Shown here: positions 52,806 to 61,646 of the stretch, in pieces
Layout of the letters: every line of letters starts with the position of its first letter
Numbering within the stretch: the stretch's first letter is position 1
Assembly (NCBI RefSeq): GCF_016918505.1
Contig: NZ_JAFFPZ010000009.1
Span: 57,313 to 121,312 of the forward strand
DNA from: Desulforhopalus vacuolatus
GTDB taxonomy: Bacteria; Desulfobacterota; Desulfobulbia; Desulfobulbales; Desulfocapsaceae
Length of the DNA stretch: 64,000 bases
Direction: 5' to 3'
The notes under the pieces: generated by a model
What the model was told of the DNA's origin: nothing
The model's input: only the letters and a program-made list of their open reading frames with translations
Databases searched by the model: none
Program-made: the position numbers and the translations under genes

Positions 52806-54031
52806 GGGAGTATGTTTTGTCGAATTGCAAGTGAGGTGTTAACGCCACCTAATGCAAAATTATTTTTTAATATTGTCTTTAAACGAGCAGGCTGCTTTTG
52901 AGTCACCAGGGCAATCTTACCACAACGAGAATCTATACTGGTTAAATTACGCGTAGGAATGATTTCCTGTTGGGCCATCATTTCCAGTGTCGCGATTATC
53001 TCCAGGGCACCGGATGCACCAAGTGTATGGCCAAAATGACCTTTGAGAGAACTCACCGGAGTTGTGCTTCCCAGCACATGTTCTATGGCAACTGATTCTG
53101 CAATGTCACCACGTTCTGTCCCAGTGGCATGGGCGTTAACATAATCAATATCTGCAGCTGCAATTCCAGCTTCAGTCATTGCCTTTTTCATGGCTCTTTC
53201 CATGGAAAGTGTTTCAGGATTGGCGATATGACCACTGTCGGTAACATTGCCAAAACCAACAATTTCGCCGTAGATCTTTGCCCCGCGTTTCCGGGCGGAT
53301 TCCAAATCTTCCAATATCAAGACTCCACTTCCTCCCCCACAGACGATACCATCTCGATCTTTGTCAAAAGGGCGACAGGCACATTCTGGATGGCTGTTTT
53401 GACGGGATCCAGCTCCGAGTAAATCAAAAACACTGGTAACCGAGGGATGGGTTTCTTCGGCTCCACCGCACAGCATTGCCTGCTGTCTGCCAGCTTTTAT
53501 CAGAATATAGGCAAGTCCTATAGCCTGGGATGAGGAGGTGCAGGCACTTACCGGCCCCCACTGTTCTCCTCGAATTCCTAAAGCTAAACAGACATTAGCA
53601 GAGCAGGTATGTCCCATGGACTTGAAGAATTCTCCTGACTTGATACCTCGTAGAGAATTGTTTGCCAGGTACTGAGAGTAAAAGGCCTCATAGGCTGAGG
53701 GGCTGCCAATGGTTGAGCCGATAGCCACTCCAAGGTCGCCAGAAGAAAGCAGTTCTGTGCTGATACCACTGTCTCTCACTGCCTCCTGGGATGCAAGTGT
53801 AGCGTATATTGCCATTTTTCCCATGGTACGACGCTGTACTCGGGGAAGAATCTTAAAGTCGAAGTCGGGAACTGGTGCGGCCAGGTGGCTGCATAGACCT
53901 TCAATTTTTAACCATTCTGGCATATATTGGATAGCGGAACGTCCCTGCCATATATTTTCCAGCAGTGCCGAAACTCCCCGGCCAAAAGGAGACACAGCCC
54001 CTCTACCGGTTATAACTACTCGTCTCTTCAT
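52802..54031 (-). CDS. Beta-ketoacyl-ACP synthase (FabF-like) with ACP 2
   Basis: The 409-aa ketosynthase has a complete triad: Cys in VSACTSSSQAIGLA, His in NAHATGTERGD (the usual HGTGT reads HATGT) and His in LKGHFGHTLGASG. It starts MKRRVVITGRGAVSPFG as in FabF. It is flanked by the phytoene-desaturase-like gene (4-base overlap) and ACP 2 (4-base overlap). It probably acts in a first or separate elongation step distinct from the KS-CLF pair at 43-45 kb. Confidence 0.93.
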   Translation of the reverse strand: MKRRVVITGRGAVSPFGRGVSALLENIWQGRSAIQYMPEWLKIEGLCSHLAAPVPDFDFKILPRVQRRTMGKMAIYATLASQEAVRDSGISTELLSSGDLGVAIGSTIGSPSAYEAFYSQYLANNSLRGIKSGEFFKSMGHTCSANVCLALGIRGEQWGPVSACTSSSQAIGLAYILIKAGRQQAMLCGGAEETHPSVTSVFDLLGAGSRQNSHPECACRPFDKDRDGIVCGGGSGVLILEDLESARKRGAKIYGEIVGFGNVTDSGHIANPETLSMERAMKKAMTEAGIAAADIDYVNAHATGTERGDIAESVAIEHVLGSTTPVSSLKGHFGHTLGASGALEIIATLEMMAQQEIIPTRNLTSIDSRCGKIALVTQKQPARLKTILKNNFALGGVNTSLAIRQNILP

Positions 54032-55527
54032 AGTCGAATACTTCTCCAGAGATCTTCCAAACCAAGTATTTCACCAGCACTGACAAGTCCAGCAACAGAT
54101 GCTCCAACGACTCCAGTCATAAGAGTAGACTGGCCACTTAAATAAAAACCAGATAAGCGTGTACGAACGTCAGGGGTATATTGTCCCAGACAGTGCATTG
54201 CCCCATAAGTACAGCCTGAAGGTGCAGATAATTTATCACGAAAGGTAAGAGGTGTTGCAGTGGCAAGAGGCGTGAGGGTGCCTGATATCGCCCCCCATCT
54301 CTCTTCTGCTTTTGTGACCATTTTGTCAGTAATGTCAGCCTTCCAAGCAGTGTATTCAGGTGATCGACGTGGAGAATCATTTTTGAGAAAAGGTTCTACA
54401 TCTTTCCAATATCCTGTCGAAAGCAATGTAACGTCATTACCATGACCATGCAATTCTTTTGAACTTGCTGGAGCCCCACTTGTCATCAGCATTATTCGTT
54501 GATTGGGTGCGAGCATGCTTTGCGGAGGTAAAATTTCGCCTGTTTTTGGAAAAATATAATAATTCAATGCACCGGTCGTGCAGTCGACAAATTTTTCAGA
54601 TTCGGCAAAAACAGCAAACATGGAGAGACTGTTTTGCAAGTTTCGCACGCGGGATTTGTATGCAGGCCGAAAGACAGACGGTGGCAAGAGCGCGAGCGAC
54701 TGGCCTGGATGGCCAGTGTAAATAATCTGTGAGCAGGTAATTTCTTCGCCGGAATAGAGTGTTACCCCGGTCACTGCACCATTCTTTACCTGGATCGAAG
54801 TCACTTCAGCATTGACTGACAGGGAGGTGCCGGTGGCGCGGATAGCATCCACAAAGCTATTGACCACACTTTGGCCGCCACCAGCAACCTTGTATGCACC
54901 TGAGTAATATCCATGCGCCACAAGGGAATGAACTTCAACAGAGGCCTTCCGGGTTGGTACACCGTACAGAAAACCTGGGGCTTCAAGCACAGAGCGTAAT
55001 AATCTGTCTTCTATTGTCTTATCTAAAAAGGAGGAAAGGGAGTTTACCTGATCTTTATATCCCCGCAAAAACGGGAGGAGGGGGAGATCTGTTTTGTAAA
55101 ATGGGACATCCTGGCAATTGGTGCGGATGGTTTTAAGATATGTCTTGATGCCATTTTTTTCATGAGGGAAGTTTGCGATCAACTCTTCTTCCAGGTGTTC
55201 GTAAGAGAAATAACCGCGAATGACTTTTCCTGTTGCTGGATCTTCAAAATGGTCATATCCACCCTGGCTGGCGGGGATAATGTTCACTTTGTCGAGCACA
55301 CCGCAGTGTTGCCAAAGTAAATTTAATATCTCTCCTTCGCCGAGGCATCCCGTGTAGTGAAACCCAATGTCGAAAGCGTGGTTTTTTCTGGTAAACTGGC
55401 GGATGGAACCACCAGGGTTTCGGTTTTTTTCAACGAGGACAACTTCTTTGCCATGTTTTGCAAGGAGGGCTGCTGCGGTAAGCCCGCTTATTCCACTGCC
55501 AATAATAACGACATCTGCCTTCACCAT
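54028..55527 (-). CDS. Phytoene desaturase-like FAD-dependent oxidoreductase
   Basis: The 499-aa protein is first in the cluster. The FAD-binding motif is VVIIGSGISGLTAAALLAKH at the N terminus, followed by VVLVEKNRNPGGSIRQF. The C-terminal part has GFYLSGQSTLMTGVVGASVAG, the FAD-binding end of the CrtI/carotenoid isomerase-type family. These enzymes desaturate or isomerise polyenes. In a fatty-acid-like cluster it would introduce or isomerise double bonds on a chain; phytoene-desaturase-like genes are also part of the proposed ladderane clusters of anammox bacteria. The start follows a GGGGGATGGTG context, so the exact start codon is probable rather than certain. Confidence 0.88.
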   Translation of the reverse strand: MVKADVVIIGSGISGLTAAALLAKHGKEVVLVEKNRNPGGSIRQFTRKNHAFDIGFHYTGCLGEGEILNLLWQHCGVLDKVNIIPASQGGYDHFEDPATGKVIRGYFSYEHLEEELIANFPHEKNGIKTYLKTIRTNCQDVPFYKTDLPLLPFLRGYKDQVNSLSSFLDKTIEDRLLRSVLEAPGFLYGVPTRKASVEVHSLVAHGYYSGAYKVAGGGQSVVNSFVDAIRATGTSLSVNAEVTSIQVKNGAVTGVTLYSGEEITCSQIIYTGHPGQSLALLPPSVFRPAYKSRVRNLQNSLSMFAVFAESEKFVDCTTGALNYYIFPKTGEILPPQSMLAPNQRIMLMTSGAPASSKELHGHGNDVTLLSTGYWKDVEPFLKNDSPRRSPEYTAWKADITDKMVTKAEERWGAISGTLTPLATATPLTFRDKLSAPSGCTYGAMHCLGQYTPDVRTRLSGFYLSGQSTLMTGVVGASVAGLVSAGEILGLEDLWRSIRL

Positions 55528-55559
55528 CCCCCCTGTACCAGTTGTTTTCCAGATACCCT

Positions 55560-55770
55560 GTTATACCATTTACATTTTGTATTGACCAGAGAACGCGACT
55601 GCGTAGACATTTTTTTTGGCGATTACGAATGGATAAACAGGATGTAAAGAGCTTTCCTTTGGCAAAAAGTTTTTCGCTGTTCCGTCTTTTGCTTTTCCCT
55701 GTCTCCCGTCTCCTGTCTCCCTTTTCCCGTCCCTGCCTTTGAATCCGCCAATACAAAATGGAAATTGTAT
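55560..55770. repeat. Dispersed intergenic repeat, copy 7
   Basis: ATACCATTTACATTTTGTAT, GACATTTTTTTTGGCGATTA, the pyrimidine tract CTGTCTCCCGTCTCCTGTCT, and an inverted ATACAAAATGGAAATTGTAT end. The first and last units are inverted, making a loose 210-base inverted structure. Confidence 0.78.
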
Positions 55771-55776
55771 AAAAGG

Positions 55777-55818
55777 TAAAATGAGGGAAGCGAAAAAATA
55801 TTCGCCTCCCTCATTTTA
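55777..55818 (-). terminator. Terminator after gnd
   Basis: TAAAATGAGGGAGGCGAA and its partner (one mismatch) form a long stem around a T-rich loop, about 50 bases past the gnd stop, and continue into TTTTACCTTTT on the minus strand. Confidence 0.75.
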
Positions 55819-55867
55819 TTTGAGTGTATCGCACACTCTGTGCCTTTGTGAGGTCTCTGAATATTTC

Positions 55868-57334
55868 TCAAGCCTCATACGTCGTAGAACTCGTCTTTCC
55901 CCCATGTCCAGACCAGTCCGTGTGGAAGAATTCACCTCGCGGTTTATCCACCCGCTCGAAGGTGTGGGCGCCGAAGAAGTCACGCTGAGCCTGGATCATG
56001 TTAGCCGGGAGGCTGGCGCAGGTGTAGCCGTCGAGGAAGGTGATTGCGGACGTCATTGCGGGCATTGGCAGGCCGATCTCCACGCTTTTGACGACGATTT
56101 TTCGCCAGGAGTCCATGTTGCCGAGAAGCTGCTTGCGGAACCACGGTGCCGAGCCAAGGAAGGGGATGTCCGGCTCAGAGGTGAAGGCTTCGGCAATGTC
56201 GCTGAGGAAAGCGCTGCGGATGATACAGCCAGCGCGCCACACCTTCGCGAGCTGAGTGTAGTTGAGGTTCCAATTATACGTTTCTGAGGCCTCGCGCATC
56301 AGCATGAAGCCCTGGGCGTAGCTGATGATTTTCGAGGCAAGCAGTGCCTCGCGCAGCATCTCAACCCATGCCTTGATCTGGTCGCTGTCGCCGGTGACCG
56401 GCTCGATTTTCTTTTCGAATATCCGGGCGGCGTCTACACGCTCCTCTTTCAGTGCGGAGATGCAGCGGGCGAAGACTGCCTCGGTGATGAGGGTGAGGGG
56501 GATACCTTTATCAAGGGCATCCATGCCGGTCCATTTCCCGGTTCCCTTTTGTCCCGCAGCGTCAAGAATGTTGTCGATAAGGTGTTCTCCGCTTTCTTTC
56601 TCGCGGTAGTTGAGGATGTCGGCGGTGATCTCAATCAGATAACTGTCCAGCTCGGTTTCGTTCCACTTGCGGAAGATGTCGGCCATCTCATCATTGGTCA
56701 GTTTCAGGCCGTCCCGCATGAACTGCCAGGCTTCGCTGATGAGCTGCATATCGCCATACTCAATTCCGTTATGCACCATCTTTACGAAATGGCCTGCGCC
56801 GCCGGGTCCGACCCAGTCACAGCACGGCTCTCCGTCTTCAGCCCTGGCGGAGATATCCTGCAAAAGCTCTTTCACCTCAGGCCACGCCTTCGGATTGCCG
56901 CCGGGCATGATGGAGGGGCCGCGGCGTGCACCTTCTTCACCGCCGGAGATACCTGCGCCGACAAAAAGGATGCCTTTTTTCTCCAGCATGTCAACGCGGC
57001 GGACCGTGTCCTCGTAGTTGGAATTGCCACCGTCGATGATGATATCACCCTCGTCGAGCAGCAGGCTGAGATTGTTGACAAAAGTGTCTACCACCTCACC
57101 GGCGCGGACCATCAGCAGAATCTTGCGTGGTCTTTTCAGTTTGTTTACGAGACTGGTCAGTGAGTCGGCACCGACGATGGCGGTACCCTTCGCCGGGCCT
57201 TTGAGAAAGTTTTCCACCGTGCTCCATGTGCGGTTGAAGGCAATCACTTTATAGCCGTGATCGTTCATATTGAGACAGAGATTTTGTCCCATTACCGCGA
57301 GGCCGATAACACCAGCCTCTCCTTTTTCTCTCAT
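55868..57334 (-). CDS. gnd: 6-phosphogluconate dehydrogenase, decarboxylating
   Basis: Gnd converts 6-phosphogluconate to ribulose-5-phosphate with CO2 and NADPH. The 488-aa product has the NADP fold VIGLAVMGQNLCLNMNDHG, substrate motifs DGGNSNYEDTVRR, GISGGEEGARRGPSIMPGG and the catalytic Lys/His region FVKMVHNGIEYGDMQLI. Length is that of the long (bacterial/animal) form. The start follows AAAAGGAGAAAAG. It is the last gene of zwf-pgl-gnd, separated from pgl by a 370-base repeat. Confidence 0.97.
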   Translation of the reverse strand: MREKGEAGVIGLAVMGQNLCLNMNDHGYKVIAFNRTWSTVENFLKGPAKGTAIVGADSLTSLVNKLKRPRKILLMVRAGEVVDTFVNNLSLLLDEGDIIIDGGNSNYEDTVRRVDMLEKKGILFVGAGISGGEEGARRGPSIMPGGNPKAWPEVKELLQDISARAEDGEPCCDWVGPGGAGHFVKMVHNGIEYGDMQLISEAWQFMRDGLKLTNDEMADIFRKWNETELDSYLIEITADILNYREKESGEHLIDNILDAAGQKGTGKWTGMDALDKGIPLTLITEAVFARCISALKEERVDAARIFEKKIEPVTGDSDQIKAWVEMLREALLASKIISYAQGFMLMREASETYNWNLNYTQLAKVWRAGCIIRSAFLSDIAEAFTSEPDIPFLGSAPWFRKQLLGNMDSWRKIVVKSVEIGLPMPAMTSAITFLDGYTCASLPANMIQAQRDFFGAHTFERVDKPRGEFFHTDWSGHGGKTSSTTYEA

Positions 57335-57432
57335 CTTTTCTCCTTTTTGATTCCCCTTGTGGCAACCTTTCGCCGGGTCTCCTTGAGCAACTCTCTCATG
57401 AACTTTATCAAAAACGGCCTGTCATTACACCG

Positions 57433-57700
57433 TATAATACCATTTACATTTTGTATTGGCGGATTCAAAGACAGGAGGACGGGAAAAGGGAGACGGGAGA
57501 CGGGAAAAAGCAAAAGAAAGAACAGCGAAAAACTTTTTGCCAAAGGAAAGCTCTAAGCATTCGAATAAAGGCATTTTATATATAAAAACTTTCGAGTGTT
57601 TCGCTGGCTGCCCGGTCTTTGTCTTTCCGCCTTTTGTCTTTTGCTTTTTGCTTTTCCCTTTCTCCCGTCTCCCGTCTCCCTTCTCCTTTTCTCTTTCTCC
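57433..57700. repeat. Dispersed intergenic repeat, copy 8
   Basis: ATACCATTTACATTTTGTAT, the purine tract GGGAGACGGGAGACGGGAAA, and a complementary pyrimidine tract (TCTCCCGTCTCCCGTCTCCC) near 57660-57690. The two tracts could fold on each other. It lies between pgl and gnd. Confidence 0.78.
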
Positions 57701-57705
57701 CTTTT

Positions 57706-58440
57706 TTATGACATCAACATCGCCGCCGCACTGTCGAGATACCATTCAGTGATTCCGCGGGTGGAGCGAATGCGTGCTGCCGGCCAGGGCAGGGTGTTGA
57801 GATCACAGCCAGCCGCGTCAATCTTCGTGCGAATCTCTTTCAGCAGTTTCGCCTTCGATTTACCAAGGACGAGATAGCTGATGCGGTCCGCTGCCTCTAT
57901 CAGCCGTACTGTTTTGCTGATACGCAGCTGCCCGCTTTCGGGCTGGGTGGCAATGAAGATAAGGCGGGGATCGGCAAAGTCGGTCTGGTCCGGAAAGAGA
58001 GAGGCGGTATGACCGTCGCTGCCCATGCCGAGGATAATCCAGTCGAAGGCAGGAACGCCGTCGGAATGTTTCGGCACGAACTCATCAATCTCGCCAGCGT
58101 AGCGCCGCGCCTCAATCTCCGGTTTTTCTTCACCATGGATGCGGTGGATATTGCCCGCCGGGATGTTGACGTTGCGCAACAGCAGCTCATACGCAGCACC
58201 GAAGTTGCTCTCCGGGTCCTCCGGGGGCACGCAGCGCTCATCGCCCCACCAGAAGTGGAGGTTTTCCCAGTTGATATTGTTCGCGCAGACCGGTTCTGCC
58301 AGCGCCGCAAAGAACCGTTTGGGCGTACTGCCACCGGAAAGGGAGACGTGCACCGTTTTTTTGCTGCGGCTCAGAGCGAGGAGATTGTCACAGAGGGCAC
58401 GGATGACCATTGCCGGACTGTCGTAAATTTTCCAGTTCAT
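57706..58440 (-). CDS. pgl: 6-phosphogluconolactonase
   Basis: Pgl hydrolyses 6-phosphogluconolactone to 6-phosphogluconate, the second step of the oxidative pentose phosphate pathway. The 244-aa product is of the DevB/SOL type: VSLSGGSTPKRFFAAL, FWWGDERCVPPEDPESNFG, and DWIILGMGSDGHTASLFPD, which carries the active-site Asp/His. The gene follows zwf with a 9-base gap. Confidence 0.95.
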   Translation of the reverse strand: MNWKIYDSPAMVIRALCDNLLALSRSKKTVHVSLSGGSTPKRFFAALAEPVCANNINWENLHFWWGDERCVPPEDPESNFGAAYELLLRNVNIPAGNIHRIHGEEKPEIEARRYAGEIDEFVPKHSDGVPAFDWIILGMGSDGHTASLFPDQTDFADPRLIFIATQPESGQLRISKTVRLIEAADRISYLVLGKSKAKLLKEIRTKIDAAGCDLNTLPWPAARIRSTRGITEWYLDSAAAMLMS

Positions 58441-58449
58441 CGACGCTCC

Positions 58450-59940
58450 CTATAATTCACAGTATTGTTCAGAAGTGAGATTGCGGCAGGGAGTACGCCA
58501 TTCGCGGCCGTCCCGCTTCAGCAGATTGATCGCCTCCAGGGGACCCCAGGTCCCGGCGGCATAGCCGTAAAGTGATCCTTCGGCTCTTTTGTAGTCGAGC
58601 ACCGGCTGGATAAATTCCCAGCAGGTTTCCACGGCGTCGGATCGGGCGAAGAGGGTGGCGTCGCCCTTAAAAGCGTCGAGGAGCAGGCGCTCATACGCGT
58701 CGAGCACGTTGCCGCTGCTGAGATTTTTATAATGAAAATCCATCCCGACTTCGGTGGTTTCAAAGCCTGCACCTGGCGTTTTCAAGCCAAAATTGATGAG
58801 GATGCCTTCGTCCGGCTGGATGCGGATAACAATTTTATTCTCTGAGGCATATCCGGCGAAGAAAGGGTGGGGTGTCTTTTTCAGGTAGAGGACGATCTCC
58901 GTGGCGCGGGTAGGCAGTCGTTTCCCGGTGCGCAGGTAGAAGGGTATGCCGCTCCAGCGCCAGTTGTCGATGAACATGCGCAGAGCGACAAAGGTTTCAG
59001 TGCGCGACTGAGGGTCAACCCCCGGTTCGTCGCGGTAGGCGGGCAGTTTCTCCCCGCGTACGGTAGACTCGGTGTACTGGCCAAGCACGAGGTTTTCTCG
59101 GAGATCTTCTGCACTCAAGGGGCGGAAACACTGCATCACCTTCACTGTTTCGTCCCGCATGAAGCTGGCGTTGATCTTTGAGGGTGGTTCCATGGCCATC
59201 ATGGAAAGTACCTGCAGAAGGTGGTTCTGCAGCATGTCACGCACGGCACCGGCATCGTCATAGTAGCCGCCGCGCTTTTCCACACCGATAAATTCGCAGC
59301 CGGTTATCTCCACATGGTCGATATAGCGGCGGTTCCAGATCGGTTCAAAAAGGGTGTTGGCAAAGCGGAAAACCAGGAGATTCTGCACTGTCTCCTTGCC
59401 GAGATAGTGGTCAATGCGATAAATTTGTTTTTCATCGAAACTTCGGTGGATGCGGGTGTCGAGCTGTCGGGCGGAGGCAAGGTCGTAGCCGAAGGGTTTT
59501 TCCACGAGGAGACGTTTGAAGCCGTCGCTTTCGTCATTCATCCCTGCCGCCTTGAGGTGTTCGGGGATAATGCCGTAGAGGCTTGGCGGGGTGGCGAGGT
59601 AGTAGATGACGTTGCCGCCGCAGTTGTGGCTTTTGGCCAGTGTGGCGATCCGTTCTTTGAGTTCACTAAAATTGCCGCTGTCGCTGGTGTCGACCGTCTG
59701 ATAACTGATATGGCCGCTGAACGCCTTCCAGGCATTACGCACGGTTTCAGATTCTTCCGTAATAGCCCCGGAAAGGTGTTCTCGAAAACTCTCGTTGGTG
59801 TAGATGCTGCGGCTGGCTCCAATAATGGCGAAGTCTTCCGGCAGGAGGTTGCTGGCAAAGAGCCGGCAGAGGGAAAGGATGAGCTTGCGCCGGGTGAGGT
59901 CACCGGAAGCACCGAAGATAACGATGATACTATTTTCCAT
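58450..59940 (-). CDS. zwf: Glucose-6-phosphate 1-dehydrogenase
   Basis: Zwf oxidises glucose-6-phosphate to the lactone with NADP. It is 496 aa from MENSIIVIFGASGDLTRRKL; the frame open to 60204 runs through a repeat and is discarded. It has GASGDLTRRK, the active-site IYRIDHYLGKETVQN with its His and Lys, and the C-terminal RPDEGILINFGLKTPG-type region. It is first of the zwf-pgl-gnd operon. The start has an upstream CAGGAATACTCC. Confidence 0.97.
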   Translation of the reverse strand: MENSIIVIFGASGDLTRRKLILSLCRLFASNLLPEDFAIIGASRSIYTNESFREHLSGAITEESETVRNAWKAFSGHISYQTVDTSDSGNFSELKERIATLAKSHNCGGNVIYYLATPPSLYGIIPEHLKAAGMNDESDGFKRLLVEKPFGYDLASARQLDTRIHRSFDEKQIYRIDHYLGKETVQNLLVFRFANTLFEPIWNRRYIDHVEITGCEFIGVEKRGGYYDDAGAVRDMLQNHLLQVLSMMAMEPPSKINASFMRDETVKVMQCFRPLSAEDLRENLVLGQYTESTVRGEKLPAYRDEPGVDPQSRTETFVALRMFIDNWRWSGIPFYLRTGKRLPTRATEIVLYLKKTPHPFFAGYASENKIVIRIQPDEGILINFGLKTPGAGFETTEVGMDFHYKNLSSGNVLDAYERLLLDAFKGDATLFARSDAVETCWEFIQPVLDYKRAEGSLYGYAAGTWGPLEAINLLKRDGREWRTPCRNLTSEQYCEL

Positions 59941-60004
59941 GGAGTATTCCTGATGATAGAGGGAAAATCTATTTTTATGCGTGCGGAAGCATGAGTTCAG
60001 AGTA

Positions 60005-60200
60005 AGAAAAGTTGAGAAAGGAGTCAAGAGAAAGGGAAAAGCAAAAAGCGATAAGACAATTTTTTCACCGCGAAGAACGCGAAGGAACGCGAAGAAAGGC
60101 GGGAAGGACGGGAAAAGCAAAAGGTCTTTGTAGAGACGCCCAATTGGGGCGTCTGTTCCACTGCCTTTGAATCCGCCAATACAAAATGGAAATGGTATAA
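60005..60200. repeat. Dispersed intergenic repeat, copy 9, with palindrome
   Basis: AACGCGAAGGAACGCGAAGA units, then the near-palindrome AGACGCCCAATTGGGGCGTC (60134-60154, related to the GTAGAGAC palindromes at 50 kb) and ATACAAAATGGAAATGGTAT. It separates zwf from the toxin-antitoxin pair. Confidence 0.72.
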
Positions 60201-60212
60201 ACAACTCTTTAA

Positions 60213-60836
60213 TTAAATCAGAATGTAGTTCAGCTTAACAGCGGCATTCGATAAAACCGTGATCATGCCAGGGTCGCCGAGTGCCCTATTGAAGGCTGGC
60301 GTCACTGGTATTGCGGTTTCTGATCTATCGTAAAAAGCAACAGCAGGTTGATTTGCATACATTGCCGAGCCGTACAGCAGGCCCTCGACATTCGGGTAGG
60401 CAGAATAAATTGCCTTTGACCATTTCCTACTCTTTGCCTTTGAGCCGGAATTGATTGCCATTGATGCGCCTGCTTTTGTGGGCCATAGATTTGTCAGGTT
60501 CAGCAGTTGAACGTCCCGCACCGTCTCGAATCTCACTATCCAGGGGTCGTTCCTCCAGCGGTCAATCGTTCGTGTATCCTGAAAGACTTCTGCAATACAA
60601 GTCGGACCATCCTCCGCAAGATAGATGATGGTTCTTTGTTGAACACGCTTTGGATGAGTATGGTGATCAAACTTGGAGTTGGTCGGACCATACTGTCGAA
60701 AATTATTCCATGTGGTCGGATGGGGGCCGCCTCGAAAATAGACCCGCCAGAGTTTCGCCCCGGCGGGAAGGATGGTTATATCCTCACCAATTGCCCTTAA
60801 CTGCACCTTTGATGGTGGATCAGGGAATGTTGCCAC
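60213..60836 (-). CDS. RES-domain toxin (NAD+-consuming)
   Basis: The 207-aa protein has the RES family pattern: LWRVYFRGGPHPTTWNNF (Arg), TIIYLAEDGPTCIAEVFQDT (Glu) and the Ser-rich region near YGSAMYANQPAVAFYDRSE (Ser/Asn). RES toxins break down cellular NAD+ and stop growth unless bound by their antitoxin. It starts 2 bases after the stop of the antitoxin gene, as expected for a type II pair. Its length and all three motif regions look intact, so the toxin is probably functional. Confidence 0.85.
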   Translation of the reverse strand: MATFPDPPSKVQLRAIGEDITILPAGAKLWRVYFRGGPHPTTWNNFRQYGPTNSKFDHHTHPKRVQQRTIIYLAEDGPTCIAEVFQDTRTIDRWRNDPWIVRFETVRDVQLLNLTNLWPTKAGASMAINSGSKAKSRKWSKAIYSAYPNVEGLLYGSAMYANQPAVAFYDRSETAIPVTPAFNRALGDPGMITVLSNAAVKLNYILI

Positions 60837-60838
60837 TG

Positions 60839-61438
60839 TTAAAGATCCTCAGCAAGTTCAACCACTTTCTCGGGAGGGTTTCCCATTAATAGCCAGTCAC
60901 GCGGGCTAAACCTGTGCATAAGCCGGGAATTTTCCTCTATGGGGGCTTCAAGATCGGGATTCTCGGCCATGAACCAGGAAAACACCGACACGGGATTGAG
61001 CGAACGATGGAGAGCAGCAAGGACTTTTTCTATCCCCGACACAAGCTTGCGATTATGAAACTGAAACATGGGGAGACGCCATTTCGAGCCTTCTTTTATG
61101 CCGTACAAGGATCGCTGTCCCAGTCTTTGCCGCACACGGCTCGGATCAACTCCGAGCATATCTGCCGCCTCTTTCACCGACTTGGATGTAGCCAATATTT
61201 CGGTATAAAGTACTGTATACCTGGCAATAGGATCCTTGCTCCCATGACGCTTGGGTGTCAAGTCAAAGCCGCCTTCTTCAAGCTCTTTGGATTCGGCTTT
61301 GGAGAGCTCATGCCTGGTATTTTCCAGGTATACGACAGATGGCCGCTGCTCGATTGCATCAACCAGCATCTTTATGAGCGTCTCCGGTTTAGACGTTATT
61401 CCGTGGGCATGGAGGAATGCAAGCGTTTGACGTTCCAT
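60839..61438 (-). CDS. Antitoxin with helix-turn-helix and DUF2384-like C terminus
   Basis: The 199-aa protein is the likely partner of the RES toxin. A central segment (SKSVKEAADMLGVDPSRVRQRLGQ, about 83-106) is a helix-turn-helix for operator binding. The C terminus (PVSVFSWFMAENPDLE, then PRDWLLMGNPPEKVVELAED) resembles the DUF2384/MbcA-ParS toxin-binding domain of RES antitoxins. It is longer than usual (about 150), with an N-terminal extension. Start after AAGGAGTCAAAA. The upstream DNA has repeated GTAAC units (61455-61480) that may be its operator. Confidence 0.8.
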   Translation of the reverse strand: MERQTLAFLHAHGITSKPETLIKMLVDAIEQRPSVVYLENTRHELSKAESKELEEGGFDLTPKRHGSKDPIARYTVLYTEILATSKSVKEAADMLGVDPSRVRQRLGQRSLYGIKEGSKWRLPMFQFHNRKLVSGIEKVLAALHRSLNPVSVFSWFMAENPDLEAPIEENSRLMHRFSPRDWLLMGNPPEKVVELAEDL

Positions 61439-61576
61439 TTTTTGACTCCTTACAATTAACGTTACCTACCAGTGTTACTTATTGTTAAAAATAAACCTGT
61501 TTCAAACAATATGCAAGTGCATTAGCCGTATTTTAATCCAGACTTACTGAACTTATTAACTCACTGGCTTATCCGT

Positions 61577-61617
61577 GTGACCGGTCATGAACGTTCAAAT
61601 AACCGGCTTGACCGGTT
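61577..61617. promoter_or_regulatory. Cluster of three palindromes
   Basis: TGACCGGTCA (61578-61586 region), GAACGTTC (61589-61596) and AACCGG-CTTGA-CCGGTT (61601-61617) lie together just before a transposase remnant. They may be operators or the end of a mobile element; nothing in the flanks decides. Confidence 0.35.
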
Positions 61618-61646
61618 GATTTGAATTTAAGGAAGTCTTCCGGCAA

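Noticed and set aside
36358..55527. Calling the cluster a proven ladderane or aryl-polyene pathway
   Set aside because: Gene content overlaps both, but the starter enzyme of aryl polyenes is absent and ladderanes are not known from this kind of organism. Only an uncharacterised lipid cluster is supported.
55430..57720. CRISPR-like repetition in the purine and pyrimidine tracts
   Set aside because: Units are degenerate, vary in spacing and have no unique spacers or cas genes. They belong to the dispersed intergenic repeat family.
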